A stretch of DNA of 10,259 nt from CAYQAJ01 sp964415245 (lineage in GTDB: Bacteria; Planctomycetota; Planctomycetia; Pirellulales; Pirellulaceae): the NCBI GenBank assembly GCA_964415245.1, contig CAYQAJ010000186.1, positions 1 through 10,259 of the forward strand, read 5' to 3'. Within the stretch, counting starts at the first letter, position 1; each line of letters opens with the position of its first letter. Positions 1-6,548 of the stretch are shown here, in pieces. A program made the position numbers and the translations under genes. The notes beneath the pieces were generated by a model. That model was not told the origin of the DNA. It saw only the letters and a program-made list of their open reading frames with translations, and did not search any database.

Positions 1-2
1 AC

Positions 3-718
3 CTTTGGGCAATTCATCAATTCAAGAGAGGTAGTAAGTCAGACCAGTTGGAAGCGATTCAAACCTTGGCCGAACTCCTTCTTGAAAAGTTGGGCATCCA
101 GCAGCGTGACTTGCCGACAGCCGTTCTCAATGCGGTCATACCAGAATTGACGTTGGCACTGTCGAGTCGCAATCGGGAAGTCCGGCTTAACGCAGCTATC
201 TCGCTGGCGATCATCTGCAGAGGTCGCTCGGAAGGTGCGCGAGCTATCCCAATTCTGGTGCGAGCGATCGGTCACGATTGCGCCATCGANNNNNNNNNNC
301 AGAGACGGTCATTGAAGTGCTCGAGTTCTGCGATACGGCTGGAATTGCAGACCTCGTTGGCCTTCTGAAGAGCGATAACGTTTCGATTCGCCACCGCGCC
401 GCCTGTGCGCTGCTGAAGAGCTCGGATTCCGGAGTGGTTCCGCTTTCGATGATCCTAGAAATGCTTCGCGGTACGGATTATCAGTATCGCAAGATTGCAG
501 GCGAGGCGTTGGTTTCAAAGCCGGTTGAAGCCGTTCCGGCCTTGATGGGACTCTTGCGGGACAAGCGCGCACAGGTCCGTAGGTGTGGACTCGAAGTACT
601 TGGCGCGATCGGGCCGATGGCCGCAACGGCGCTGCCCGGAATTGAGCAGGCAATGGAAGACCGATCAAGATATGTGCGAGCGGCAGCCGCTGATGCGCAG
701 CGCAAAATTCGCTCGTAA
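3..718 (+). CDS. HEAT-repeat protein, 5'-truncated and split by an assembly gap
   Basis: An open frame runs in from the left edge with no stop and no ATG or GTG. The only in-window start is a TTG at 48, inside what already reads as a HEAT helix (QLEAIQTLAELLLEKLG), so the true start is probably outside the window. After the gap at 290-299 the protein continues in another frame to the stop at 716-718. The product consists of paired amphipathic helices about 30-40 residues apart, e.g. NREVRLNAAISLA, NVSIRHRAACALL, YRKIAGEALV, AQVRRCGLEVLGAIG and SRYVRAAAADAQRKI, with the Pro-x-Leu and Arg/Ala pattern of HEAT (PBS-lyase-like) repeats. Such solenoids usually mediate protein-protein contacts; no catalytic domain is visible, and the partner is unknown. 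The frame change coincides with the Ns and is most simply an artefact of arbitrary gap length. A sample of this gene is near 52% GC, lower than its neighbours. Confidence 0.75.
290..299. other. Assembly gap (10 Ns)
   Basis: Ten consecutive undetermined bases lie inside the HEAT-repeat gene. The reading frame before the gap has codons starting at positions divisible by 3; the frame after it starts at positions with remainder 2. To restore one frame the real gap length must leave remainder 2 on division by 3 (for example 11), so the ten Ns are best read as a placeholder, not a measured length. Confidence 0.97.
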
Positions 719-851
719 TGGTGGGAACTATTCGGGGAGGCGCAACGAACGCAAAGGCGAATTGCCGCTCGCAACGGACACGGATGGGTAAGGGCCGGGG
801 CACGTAGACTAAGATGGGTATACCCGTCGCTCGCAGCTATCGCCGATCGGC

Positions 852-857
852 TACAAT
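852..857 (+). promoter_or_regulatory. Candidate -10 element giving a near-leaderless epimerase mRNA
   Basis: TACAAT at 852-857 matches the bacterial -10 consensus at five of six positions and ends ten bases before the ATG at 868. Transcription from it would begin a few bases before that ATG, so the mRNA would have almost no leader. This fits the absence of a Shine-Dalgarno sequence there. No convincing -35 hexamer lies 16-18 bases upstream. A second possible -10, TAGACT, is at 805-810. This is inference from sequence only. Confidence 0.35.
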
Positions 858-867
858 GCCCACGGCC

Positions 868-1929
868 ATGAAACTCCGTATCCACCAGTTCGATTTGCCG
901 CTGCGGCATACGTTTACGATTGCCCGCGGTTCGCACGACGTGCAGCCGACGGTCATCGTCGAGCTCGAGCAGGACGGGCAACACGGGTATGGCGAGGCGA
1001 CCGAGTGCGAGTATTATGGCTTTCCGCGCCAGCGGATTGTCGAAGGGATCGAGCTGGTGCGAACGGTGCTCGAAGCCGAGCGGCTCGAAAGCGAACCGCT
1101 CAAAACCGAGCGGCTCGACGAGCCGGCCGAGCTTTGGATGCGGCTGCAACCGGTGCTGATCGATAATCCTTTCGCGCTGTGTGCCGTCGACCAGGCCGCT
1201 TATGACTTGTGGGGCAAGCTGCGGGGTCAGCCGGTGTGGCGGTTGTGGGAGCTTTCGATATCGACCGACCGGTTGCCGCCGACCGACTACACCATCGGCA
1301 TCGACGAGATCGACGTGATGGTGGCCAAAATGCGGGAGTTTCCCGACTGGCCGGTCTACAAAATCAAGCTCGGCACGCCGCATGATTTGGAGATCGTGCG
1401 CGGCCTGCGCCGCCACACCGACGCGGCATTTCGCGTCGACGCCAACTGCGGCTGGTCGGCCGACGAAACCATTGCCAATGCCCGCGAGCTGGAAAAGTTG
1501 GGGGTCGAGTTCATCGAGCAGCCGCTTCCGCCCGACCGGTGGGACGATATGCGGCGAGTGTACCTCGAGTCGGTGCTGCCCGTGGTGGCGGATGAAAGCT
1601 GCATTACCGAGCGCGACGTGGCCCGATGCCAGGGCTTTTTTCACGGCGTGAACATCAAGCTGGTCAAGTGCGGCGGGCTCACGCCGGCGCGGCGGATGAT
1701 CGACCATGCCCGCAAGCTGGGCCTGAAGGTGATGGTGGGCTGCATGACCGAGTCGAGCGTGGGCATCTCGGCCATCGCCCAGTTGTTGCCGCTGTTGGAC
1801 TGGGTCGACATGGACGGAGCGCTGCTGTTGGCGCGCGACGTGGCCACCGGCGTCACGATCGAGCGGGGTGTGTGTCGGTACTCCGAGGTGAATGGATGCG
1901 GAGTGACGTTGCTGGCCGAAGGGGAGTGA
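868..1929 (+). CDS. Dipeptide epimerase (enolase superfamily, L-Ala-D/L-Glu epimerase-like)
   Basis: A 353-residue protein of the muconate-cycloisomerase branch of the enolase superfamily. The N-terminal capping domain covers about residues 1-125 and the barrel the rest. The barrel shows the acid/base KIK motif (K165, K167), three metal ligands in RVDAN (D191), IEQPL (E217) and ADES (D242), and the opposite catalytic lysine in NIKLVKCGG (K264). DMD at 314-316 matches the DxD signature that binds the dipeptide ammonium in characterised dipeptide epimerases and separates them from o-succinylbenzoate synthases. The expected reaction is Mg-dependent inversion at the C-terminal residue of a dipeptide, in the cytoplasm; the natural substrate cannot be read from sequence. 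I chose ATG 868 because the fold begins at MKLRIHQFDL and a -10-like element overlaps the upstream ATG at 856; a longer frame opens at 814. Residues 68-88 hold a repeat expansion. No pathway partner is adjacent. Confidence 0.87.
   Translation: MKLRIHQFDLPLRHTFTIARGSHDVQPTVIVELEQDGQHGYGEATECEYYGFPRQRIVEGIELVRTVLEAERLESEPLKTERLDEPAELWMRLQPVLIDNPFALCAVDQAAYDLWGKLRGQPVWRLWELSISTDRLPPTDYTIGIDEIDVMVAKMREFPDWPVYKIKLGTPHDLEIVRGLRRHTDAAFRVDANCGWSADETIANARELEKLGVEFIEQPLPPDRWDDMRRVYLESVLPVVADESCITERDVARCQGFFHGVNIKLVKCGGLTPARRMIDHARKLGLKVMVGCMTESSVGISAIAQLLPLLDWVDMDGALLLARDVATGVTIERGVCRYSEVNGCGVTLLAEGE
1069..1128 (+). repeat. Degenerate 15-bp tandem repeat inside the epimerase gene
   Basis: Four consecutive 15-base units begin at 1069, 1084, 1099 and 1114: CTCGAAGCCGAGCGG, CTCGAAAGCGAACCG, CTCAAAACCGAGCGG and CTCGACGAGCCGGCC. 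They encode LEAER, LESEP, LKTER and LDEPA at residues 68-87, a charged, probably helical extension in the capping domain. The unit length keeps the frame. The units have diverged, with the last the least similar. Confidence 0.6.
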
Positions 1930-1947
1930 CGCGGGGACACGATCAAG

Positions 1948-2010
1948 TTTTCAGTTTTCAGTGTTCAGTTTTCAGCCGGCGGATGTCAGTTGTTCGTTGT
2001 CAGTAGTCAG
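1948..2010 (+). repeat. Heptamer array, consensus TNNTCAG, nine phased units
   Basis: Units start every 7 bases from 1948: TTTTCAG, TTTTCAG, TGTTCAG, TTTTCAG, CCGGCGG, ATGTCAG, TTGTTCG, TTGTCAG and TAGTCAG. Seven of nine match TNNTCAG. The fifth unit is unrelated in sequence yet exactly seven bases long, so phase is kept across it. Confidence 0.75.
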
Positions 2011-2046
2011 TCGTGTCGGAGGAGGATTCGGATCATCACTACGTTT

Positions 2047-2070
2047 CCGTGTCGCCGCGTCCCCGTGTCA
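2047..2070 (+). repeat. Octamer repeat, consensus CCGNGTCN
   Basis: Three units lie in tandem: CCGTGTCG (2047-2054), CCGCGTCC (2055-2062) and CCGTGTCA (2063-2070). The reverse complement of 1928-1943 gives two more units of the same type (TCGTGTCC, CCGCGTCA), so the octamers also bracket the element in inverted orientation. Confidence 0.65.
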
Positions 2071-2086
2071 GCCTCCTTTTCTCCGA

Positions 2087-2114
2087 CTGAAAACTGAACA
2101 CTGAACACTGAAGA
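2087..2114 (-). repeat. Inverted heptamer array, consensus CTGAANA
   Basis: Four units in tandem, CTGAAAA, CTGAACA, CTGAACA and CTGAAGA, form the reverse complement of the first four units of the array at 1948-1975, with 26 of 28 positions complementary. The two arms are separated by 111 bases. In RNA they could form a 28-pair stem with one mismatch and one G-U pair. Confidence 0.75.
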
Positions 2115-2189
2115 CTCGGTCGCAACACGTCCACGCTTTGTGTTCTGCACCCTCCGGGCTGCAATTCTCACCTTCCCGAACCTGCGCCC

Positions 2190-2218
2190 TTGGCGACCGT
2201 ACTGCCATGAATGACAAT
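2190..2218 (+). promoter_or_regulatory. Candidate promoter of the glycosyltransferase gene
   Basis: TTGGCG (2190-2195) and GACAAT (2213-2218) are separated by exactly 17 bases, and each matches four to five positions of the sigma-70-type consensus. The -10 ends eight bases before the ATG at 2227, which would give a leaderless or near-leaderless transcript. No Shine-Dalgarno sequence precedes that ATG, which agrees. Inference from sequence only. Confidence 0.35.
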
Positions 2219-2230
2219 CGTTGTTCATGG
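2205..2230. promoter_or_regulatory. Imperfect 26-bp palindrome over the glycosyltransferase start
   Basis: CCATGAA at 2205-2211 is repeated in inverse as TTCATGG at 2224-2230, and 10 of 13 positions per half are symmetric. The palindrome covers the candidate -10 (2213-2218) and the ATG at 2227. This is where an operator, or a hairpin hiding the start codon of a longer transcript, would sit. Confidence 0.3.
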
Positions 2231-3423
2231 GTATCTCGCTTTTGATTCTGGCGGCCTTCACGGCCGCGATTTGCGTTTTCTTGTGCGCCGACGTTTTGCT
2301 AGGCATCCGGCGGACGCCCGTGCTCACGCCGGGCGAGGCCACTCTGGCCGACGCTCCGAAGACCGGGGACGAATCAGGCGCGCCCGGCGATCATGCCTGG
2401 CCGCGGGTTTCGATCGTGGTCGCCGCGCGAAATGAAGAGCGCGATCTGGCCGAGGCGCTCAGTTCACTTCTCGCGCAGGACTATTCGAACTATGAGGTGA
2501 TTCTGGTCAACGATCGCTCGACTGACGCGACGGGCGACATCGCCGATCGAGTCGCATCGGGCGACAGCCGGCTTCGCGTCGTTCACGTCACGGAGCTGCC
2601 GCCCGGCTGGCTGGGTAAGAACCACGCCATGATGCGAGGTGCCGAGCTGGCCAGCGGCTCGGTGATCTTGTTCACCGACGCCGACGTGATCATGCACTCG
2701 TTCATGCTCCGCCGCTCTGTCGGCTTCCTGCTCGATCGCGGCATCGACCATCTGGCGATAGCGCCGCGGGTCACGATGCCCAACCTCATGCTGGAGTCGT
2801 TCGTCATTACTTTCACCTTCGTGTTCCTGGCCTACTTCCGCCCGTGGAAGGCGAGCGACGCCAGGAGCCGATCGTTCATCGGTGTCGGTGCATTCAACAT
2901 GGTGCGGGCCGACGTATATCGCGCCGTGGGCGGACACGAGCCGCTGGCCCTGCGGCCCGACGACGACGTGAAGCTCGGCAAGCTCATCAAGAAGAGCGGC
3001 TACCGGCAGCAGTTCGCGCTGGCTCCCGAGTTGATTACCGTGCGGTGGTATGCTTCGCTGCGGGAGTTGATCGGCGGCCTGATGAAGAACGCCTTCTCGG
3101 GCGTGGAGTACAATGTGCTGCTTACCGTGTGCTCGTCGCTTGTGGCGCTGGCGATGAACGTGTGGCCGTTCGCGGCGGTGTTCGTCACCTGGGGGATTAC
3201 GCGGTGGCTGAACGTGGCGACGGTGCTCGCGCTGAGCGTGGTCTATTTGGCGGTGGCGCGAAGTTGCCGGCTCCGGCCGTGGGGCGTGTTTTTGTTTCCC
3301 GTGAGCATGTTGCTGTTTGTTTACATCCAGTGGCGGGCCATGTTGCTCACGTATGCACAAGGTGGCGTGCGCTGGCGTGACACGCTGTATCCGCTGGCGG
3401 AATTGAAGGCGAACAAACTGTGA
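2227..3423 (+). CDS. Membrane-anchored family 2 glycosyltransferase (HpnB/CrtQ-like)
   Basis: A 398-residue protein with an N-terminal membrane segment (about 1-25), a GT-A domain and C-terminal hydrophobic segments (about 297-325, 330-348, 352-372). GT2 landmarks are VSIVVAARNE (61-70), the nucleotide-binding aspartate in LVNDRSTD (D96), the metal-binding DAD (151-153), the acceptor-loop RPDDDVKLG (D245-D247) and TVRWY (281-285). LPPGWLGKNHAM (124-135) is typical of the hopanoid-associated HpnB and carotenoid CrtQ branch. Such enzymes transfer a sugar from a nucleotide donor at the cytoplasmic membrane, probably to a lipid or terpenoid; the acceptor here is unknown. ATG 2227 is preferred over TTG 2221. 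The stop lies 17 bases before the start of the ceramidase-like gene, so the two are probably co-transcribed. No hopanoid or carotenoid genes are adjacent, so no gene symbol is given. Confidence 0.85.
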   Translation: MGISLLILAAFTAAICVFLCADVLLGIRRTPVLTPGEATLADAPKTGDESGAPGDHAWPRVSIVVAARNEERDLAEALSSLLAQDYSNYEVILVNDRSTDATGDIADRVASGDSRLRVVHVTELPPGWLGKNHAMMRGAELASGSVILFTDADVIMHSFMLRRSVGFLLDRGIDHLAIAPRVTMPNLMLESFVITFTFVFLAYFRPWKASDARSRSFIGVGAFNMVRADVYRAVGGHEPLALRPDDDVKLGKLIKKSGYRQQFALAPELITVRWYASLRELIGGLMKNAFSGVEYNVLLTVCSSLVALAMNVWPFAAVFVTWGITRWLNVATVLALSVVYLAVARSCRLRPWGVFLFPVSMLLFVYIQWRAMLLTYAQGGVRWRDTLYPLAELKANKL

Positions 3424-3428
3424 ACTGC

Positions 3429-3434
3429 AAGGAG
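3429..3434 (+). promoter_or_regulatory. Shine-Dalgarno site that sets the ceramidase-like start
   Basis: AAGGAG ends six bases before the ATG at 3441. It is the strongest ribosome-binding site in the window and decides for ATG 3441 over the in-frame GTG at 3420, which overlaps the upstream stop codon. Its position just after the glycosyltransferase stop suggests re-initiation within one mRNA. Confidence 0.75.
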
Positions 3435-3440
3435 AATATC

Positions 3441-4835
3441 ATGTCTGTCAAACGACTGATTCTGGCGATTCGGCTTGCCGCGCTGTTGTTTCTTGCCGCC
3501 GGGGTGACGTGTTTCGCGGTTCCGCTTGAAGGCGCGGAAACGTGGAAATCGGGCGCCGCGAGCGTCAACATTACGCCCGAGCGGTTCATGTGGATGGCCG
3601 GCTACGCTGCCCGCACTCGCCCCGCGGAAGGCAAGCTCACGGAGCTGTGGGCCAAGGCGCTCGTGCTGGAAGACGGCGCGGGGCATCGCGGCGCGATCGT
3701 AACGCTCGATTTGATCGGGATCGATCGAGCGCTGTCGGTGTCGATCTGCGAGAAGCTCAAGGAGCGCTACGGGCTCGACCGCGCGCAGATTACGCTTTGC
3801 ACATCGCACACGCACAGTGGACCGGTCGTGGCGCGAAATCTGCGCCCCATGCACTACTATTTACTCGACGACACGCAAAAGGAACTGGTCGACGCATACG
3901 CCCACCGGCTGGAAGAGAAAGTCGTCGCAGTCGTGGGGCAGGCCATCGAGCGGCTCGCTCCCAGCCGACTTACCTGGGGCAGCGGCACGGCGACCTTCGC
4001 CGCCAACCGCCGCAACAACGCCGAGGGGGAGATCGAGCGCCTGCGGGCCGAGAACAAGGTGGTCGGGCCCTCGGATCACGATGTGCCGGTATTGGCCGCG
4101 CACAATGAGAAAGGCGAACTCACCGCCATTCTCTTCGGCTATGCCTGCCACGCCACGGTGCTCGACGGGTACGAATGGTCGGGGGACTACCCCGGGCACG
4201 CGCAGATCGACCTGGCAGAGGCGCACCCGGGCTGCGTGGCGCTGTTTTGGGCCGGCTGTGGTGGGGATCAGAACCCGATGCCCCGCCGCGCCGTCGAACT
4301 GGCCCAGCGACACGGGCGCGAACTGGCCGACGCGGTCGATGCGGTCCTCCAGGGGGACATGAAGCCGATCGAGGGAACACTGGCGGCGAACTACGTCGAA
4401 GTCGACCTCCCCTTGGGCAAGCTACCGGACCGCGATCAGCTCGCCGCCGACTCGCAGTCGGACAACGTCTACGTGGCGGCGCGGGCCAAGGTGCTGTTAG
4501 CCGATGTCGACGCGGGCCGCCCGTTAAGCGCGACGTATCCCTATCCGATCGCCTGCTGGAAGCTCGGCAACCAGGTGCAGTTCGTCGCGCTGGGGGGCGA
4601 GGTGGTGGTCGATTACGCGCTGCGTCTCAAGGAGGAGCTGCGGGGCGGCGCCACGTGGGTCGCCGGTTACTCGAACGACGTCATGGCGTACATCCCGTCG
4701 AAACGCGTGCTGGGCGAAGGGGGCTACGAAGGGGGCGGGGCCATGGTGTATTACGGCCTGCCGACCGTGTGGGCGCCGGAGGTGGAAGAAACAATCGTCC
4801 GCGGCGTGCACGAGCAGTTGGGCAGCGGCAACTGA
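3441..4835 (+). CDS. Exported neutral/alkaline ceramidase-like hydrolase
   Basis: A 464-residue protein with a positive start and hydrophobic stretch (about 6-27) forming a signal peptide, cleaved perhaps near residue 26 or 32. The mature part matches the catalytic domain of neutral/alkaline non-lysosomal ceramidases. Landmarks are SVNITPE (41-47), TSHTHSGP (121-128, H123 and H125), GYACHATVL (233-241, H237) and AGCGGDQNPMP (271-281). GGEVVVDY (385-392, E387) and GGYEGGGAMVYYG (427-439, Y429) appear to match the remaining zinc ligands of characterised ceramidases; these two assignments are inferred from spacing. The characterised enzymes are Zn amidases that split the N-acyl bond of ceramide. 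At 464 residues it lacks the C-terminal domain of the roughly 640-residue enzymes, as is common in planctomycete homologues, so the substrate may be another N-acyl compound. It sits behind a glycosyltransferase, which suggests envelope lipid turnover. Confidence 0.85.
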   Translation: MSVKRLILAIRLAALLFLAAGVTCFAVPLEGAETWKSGAASVNITPERFMWMAGYAARTRPAEGKLTELWAKALVLEDGAGHRGAIVTLDLIGIDRALSVSICEKLKERYGLDRAQITLCTSHTHSGPVVARNLRPMHYYLLDDTQKELVDAYAHRLEEKVVAVVGQAIERLAPSRLTWGSGTATFAANRRNNAEGEIERLRAENKVVGPSDHDVPVLAAHNEKGELTAILFGYACHATVLDGYEWSGDYPGHAQIDLAEAHPGCVALFWAGCGGDQNPMPRRAVELAQRHGRELADAVDAVLQGDMKPIEGTLAANYVEVDLPLGKLPDRDQLAADSQSDNVYVAARAKVLLADVDAGRPLSATYPYPIACWKLGNQVQFVALGGEVVVDYALRLKEELRGGATWVAGYSNDVMAYIPSKRVLGEGGYEGGGAMVYYGLPTVWAPEVEETIVRGVHEQLGSGN

Positions 4836-4916
4836 GGGAGGGGCCGGGGACGCGCGGGACGCATGAACGAGTCGACGTTCGGCGCGAGGCGCTCTTGTGG
4901 GCACACCTTCGCCGCC

Positions 4917-6548
4917 TCACAGCCCCAGAAACGGCGTCGGCACCAGAAAGGCGTGCTGCTCGAACAGGCCCCACGACCCATGCCACGCGAAGAGTTGCGT
5001 GAACGTGGCGATCAACACGTAGACGAACACCACCGGCACCGCGGCCAACCGGGCCATCCAGCGGAAGAGAACAAATCGCGGCTTCTCGCGATGCCGTCCT
5101 CGGCCCACGGCCCAACCCGATAACAGCCGCGCGGGAAAGATCAACGCCACGAAGAACAGGGCCGGTAGCCAGGTGAGCTCCCTGGGCGTGGCTTCAATCT
5201 TCAAAAGATACAGCGGCAGGGCGAACAGCAGTGTAATTACCAGCGCCAGCCAAAAGGCGATCGGCGCGCGGCGGAACATCTGCCGCACCCGCTGCACTTC
5301 GAACATCGCGGCGAAGCGGTTCTCGGCGCCAAAGTGCGCCTGCAAAAACGGCAGGTACAACAGCACGATCGTGAGCAGGATTGTGCCGGCCATGTACGTC
5401 ACGAAGCCGCCGAATCCATTGATGTGCGAGGCAGCGATTAGCAGCACCACCGGGATGAATAGCCACGCAATCGTGCTCACGAACCCCCGCAGCCCTAGCC
5501 AGAAGTAGTGCGGCAGGTGCAGCGATACGACGAAGTCCCACACCGCGTCGCGGGCCTCACTATAGAACCTTCCGCCGAAGAGCCACCACAGCAGCATCGC
5601 CGGCACAAACCACTCGCGAAGCGGGCGCACGGTGCAGATGTCGCGCACCAGCCGCGGCCAGAACGCGCCTAGCGTTGCGGTGAGCGCGGGCCGCAACAGC
5701 GGCGAGCCGACGATGGCCCGCAGGCACCAAGGCACCAGCGCGAACGGCGCCACCAGCGGCCAGAAGAAGTGCCGCAGCCGGCCGCCGCAGTACCACGCCG
5801 TAAGCGTGTGCACCGCCAGAATCGCCGACACGATCCACAGCGTGATGCGAAGGCCGACCGTCTGGGCGCTGGTCGGATCGATCAGGTACGCCGAGTACCA
5901 CAAGTCGCGTAGGAACCACACGGGCAGCAGCATCAGCCATGTGCCCAGCACCAGGCTGCCGACGCGGGCGGCCTTGCGGCAACCGACAAAGCCGTCGCGA
6001 AAGCGCCCGCTTCGCGCCACACGTCCGCTGACCTCCAGCAAGTAGCCGAGGCTCATGAGCTGCAGCACGGGGATGCTGGCCAGCGCGGCCAGCGCGAGCA
6101 TCAGCGTTGCGGCGCCGAACACCCACTCCAGCCCGCCGGCCGCCAGGTAGTAGAGATGGAACGGCCAGCTTGGTCCCGGCGCGATGGCGTCGGTCTCATC
6201 GATCAGCTCGGCCAAATAGACGCGCTGTGGCGGAGGCCCCGATTGCGCCACGGCAATGGGCGGCGGCTCGGGCTCGGCGTCGACGACTCCCGACTCCACC
6301 GGCTCGGCGTCGACCGAATCGGTGACGACCGGATCAGCGTTGACCACGACACGATCAACCCTTTCCGCGTCGACGGGCATTTCGCATACGGGCTCTGCGT
6401 CCGCCCGCTCGGCGTCGACGGGCTCGGGGTCGACGGGCTCGGCATTCGTTGAATCCATTTCGACGGGCTCGGCGTCGGCAAGATCATCCGGCGCTTCGAC
6501 CGGTTCTAAGTCGGCGGCGTGTCGGTGGTCGGGCGGCGAGGGGGGCAT
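4917..6548 (-). CDS. Polytopic membrane protein with acidic EPVDA-repeat N-terminus, function unknown
   Basis: A 543-residue protein in two parts. Residues 1-110 are a disordered, acidic, proline-rich tail built on degenerate DAEPV/EPVDA units and are presumably cytoplasmic. From about 141 to 520 there are eight to ten hydrophobic segments (roughly 141-170, 197-217, 234-253, 262-282, 312-325, 352-375, 381-402, 429-450, 458-476, 497-520). The first is followed by MSLGYLLEVSGRVARSGRFR and a GFVGCRKAARVG stretch, which I associate with conserved planctomycete membrane proteins of unknown role. I see no transporter, enzyme or secretion motif, and propose no function. ATG 6548 is the first in-frame start. 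No clear ribosome-binding site precedes it. ATG codons at residues 31 and 57 are possible alternatives, but repeat periodicity continues to residue 14. The gene converges on the ceramidase-like gene and diverges from the DUF1549 gene, so it is probably transcribed alone. Confidence 0.78.
   Translation of the reverse strand: MPPSPPDHRHAADLEPVEAPDDLADAEPVEMDSTNAEPVDPEPVDAERADAEPVCEMPVDAERVDRVVVNADPVVTDSVDAEPVESGVVDAEPEPPPIAVAQSGPPPQRVYLAELIDETDAIAPGPSWPFHLYYLAAGGLEWVFGAATLMLALAALASIPVLQLMSLGYLLEVSGRVARSGRFRDGFVGCRKAARVGSLVLGTWLMLLPVWFLRDLWYSAYLIDPTSAQTVGLRITLWIVSAILAVHTLTAWYCGGRLRHFFWPLVAPFALVPWCLRAIVGSPLLRPALTATLGAFWPRLVRDICTVRPLREWFVPAMLLWWLFGGRFYSEARDAVWDFVVSLHLPHYFWLGLRGFVSTIAWLFIPVVLLIAASHINGFGGFVTYMAGTILLTIVLLYLPFLQAHFGAENRFAAMFEVQRVRQMFRRAPIAFWLALVITLLFALPLYLLKIEATPRELTWLPALFFVALIFPARLLSGWAVGRGRHREKPRFVLFRWMARLAAVPVVFVYVLIATFTQLFAWHGSWGLFEQHAFLVPTPFLGL
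6270..6509 (-). repeat. Degenerate 15-bp tandem repeat coding for EPVDA units
   Basis: Residues 14-93 of the membrane protein are dominated by variants of EPV-D-A (AEPVE, AEPVD, PEPVD, AERAD, AEPVC, AERVD, ADPVV, AEPVE, AEPEP). At DNA level the clearest part is on the plus strand around 6410-6445, where GGCTCGG-GTCGACG recurs at 15-base spacing. Other copies of ggctcggcgtcg occur near 6269, 6301 and 6464. Slippage in 15-base steps would change tail length without breaking the frame. Confidence 0.65.

Larger units (their letters stand above)
1928..2114. repeat. Composite intergenic element of phased 7-bp and 8-bp repeats in inverted arrangement
   Basis: Most of the gap between the epimerase and glycosyltransferase genes is built from short-period repeats. 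From left to right there are two inverted octamers (1928-1943, overlapping the epimerase stop), a forward heptamer array (1948-2010), an unstructured centre (about 2012-2046), three forward octamers (2047-2070) and an inverted heptamer array (2087-2114). Relative to the left part, both classes appear in opposite orientation on the right, so the element is roughly an inverted duplication. No gene or terminal transposon repeat is visible. Its function is unknown; it could fold into a large hairpin in RNA or single-stranded DNA. Confidence 0.7.

Noticed and set aside
48..368. HEAT gene as two genes or a frameshifted pseudogene
   Set aside because: The frame change coincides with ten Ns of unknown true length, and HEAT units continue on both sides. 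An assembly artefact is the simpler reading.
481..1707. Long minus-strand open frame of 408 codons opposite the epimerase gene
   Set aside because: It overlaps a gene with intact catalytic motifs, runs on into the HEAT gene, and shows His/Arg/Pro-rich composition without domain features. It is the antisense shadow of high-GC coding sequence.
1948..2114. Heptamer arrays as a CRISPR array
   Set aside because: Units are only seven bases with no unique spacers of regular length, and no cas genes are nearby.
2464..3360. Minus-strand open frame of 298 codons within the glycosyltransferase gene
   Set aside because: Antisense shadow: low complexity, rich in His, Arg and Gln, no motifs, while the plus strand carries all GT2 signatures.
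4175..5002. Plus-strand open frame of 275 codons over the end of the ceramidase-like gene and the convergent gap
   Set aside because: Arg/Gly-rich out-of-frame translation of a GC-rich gene, with no motif.
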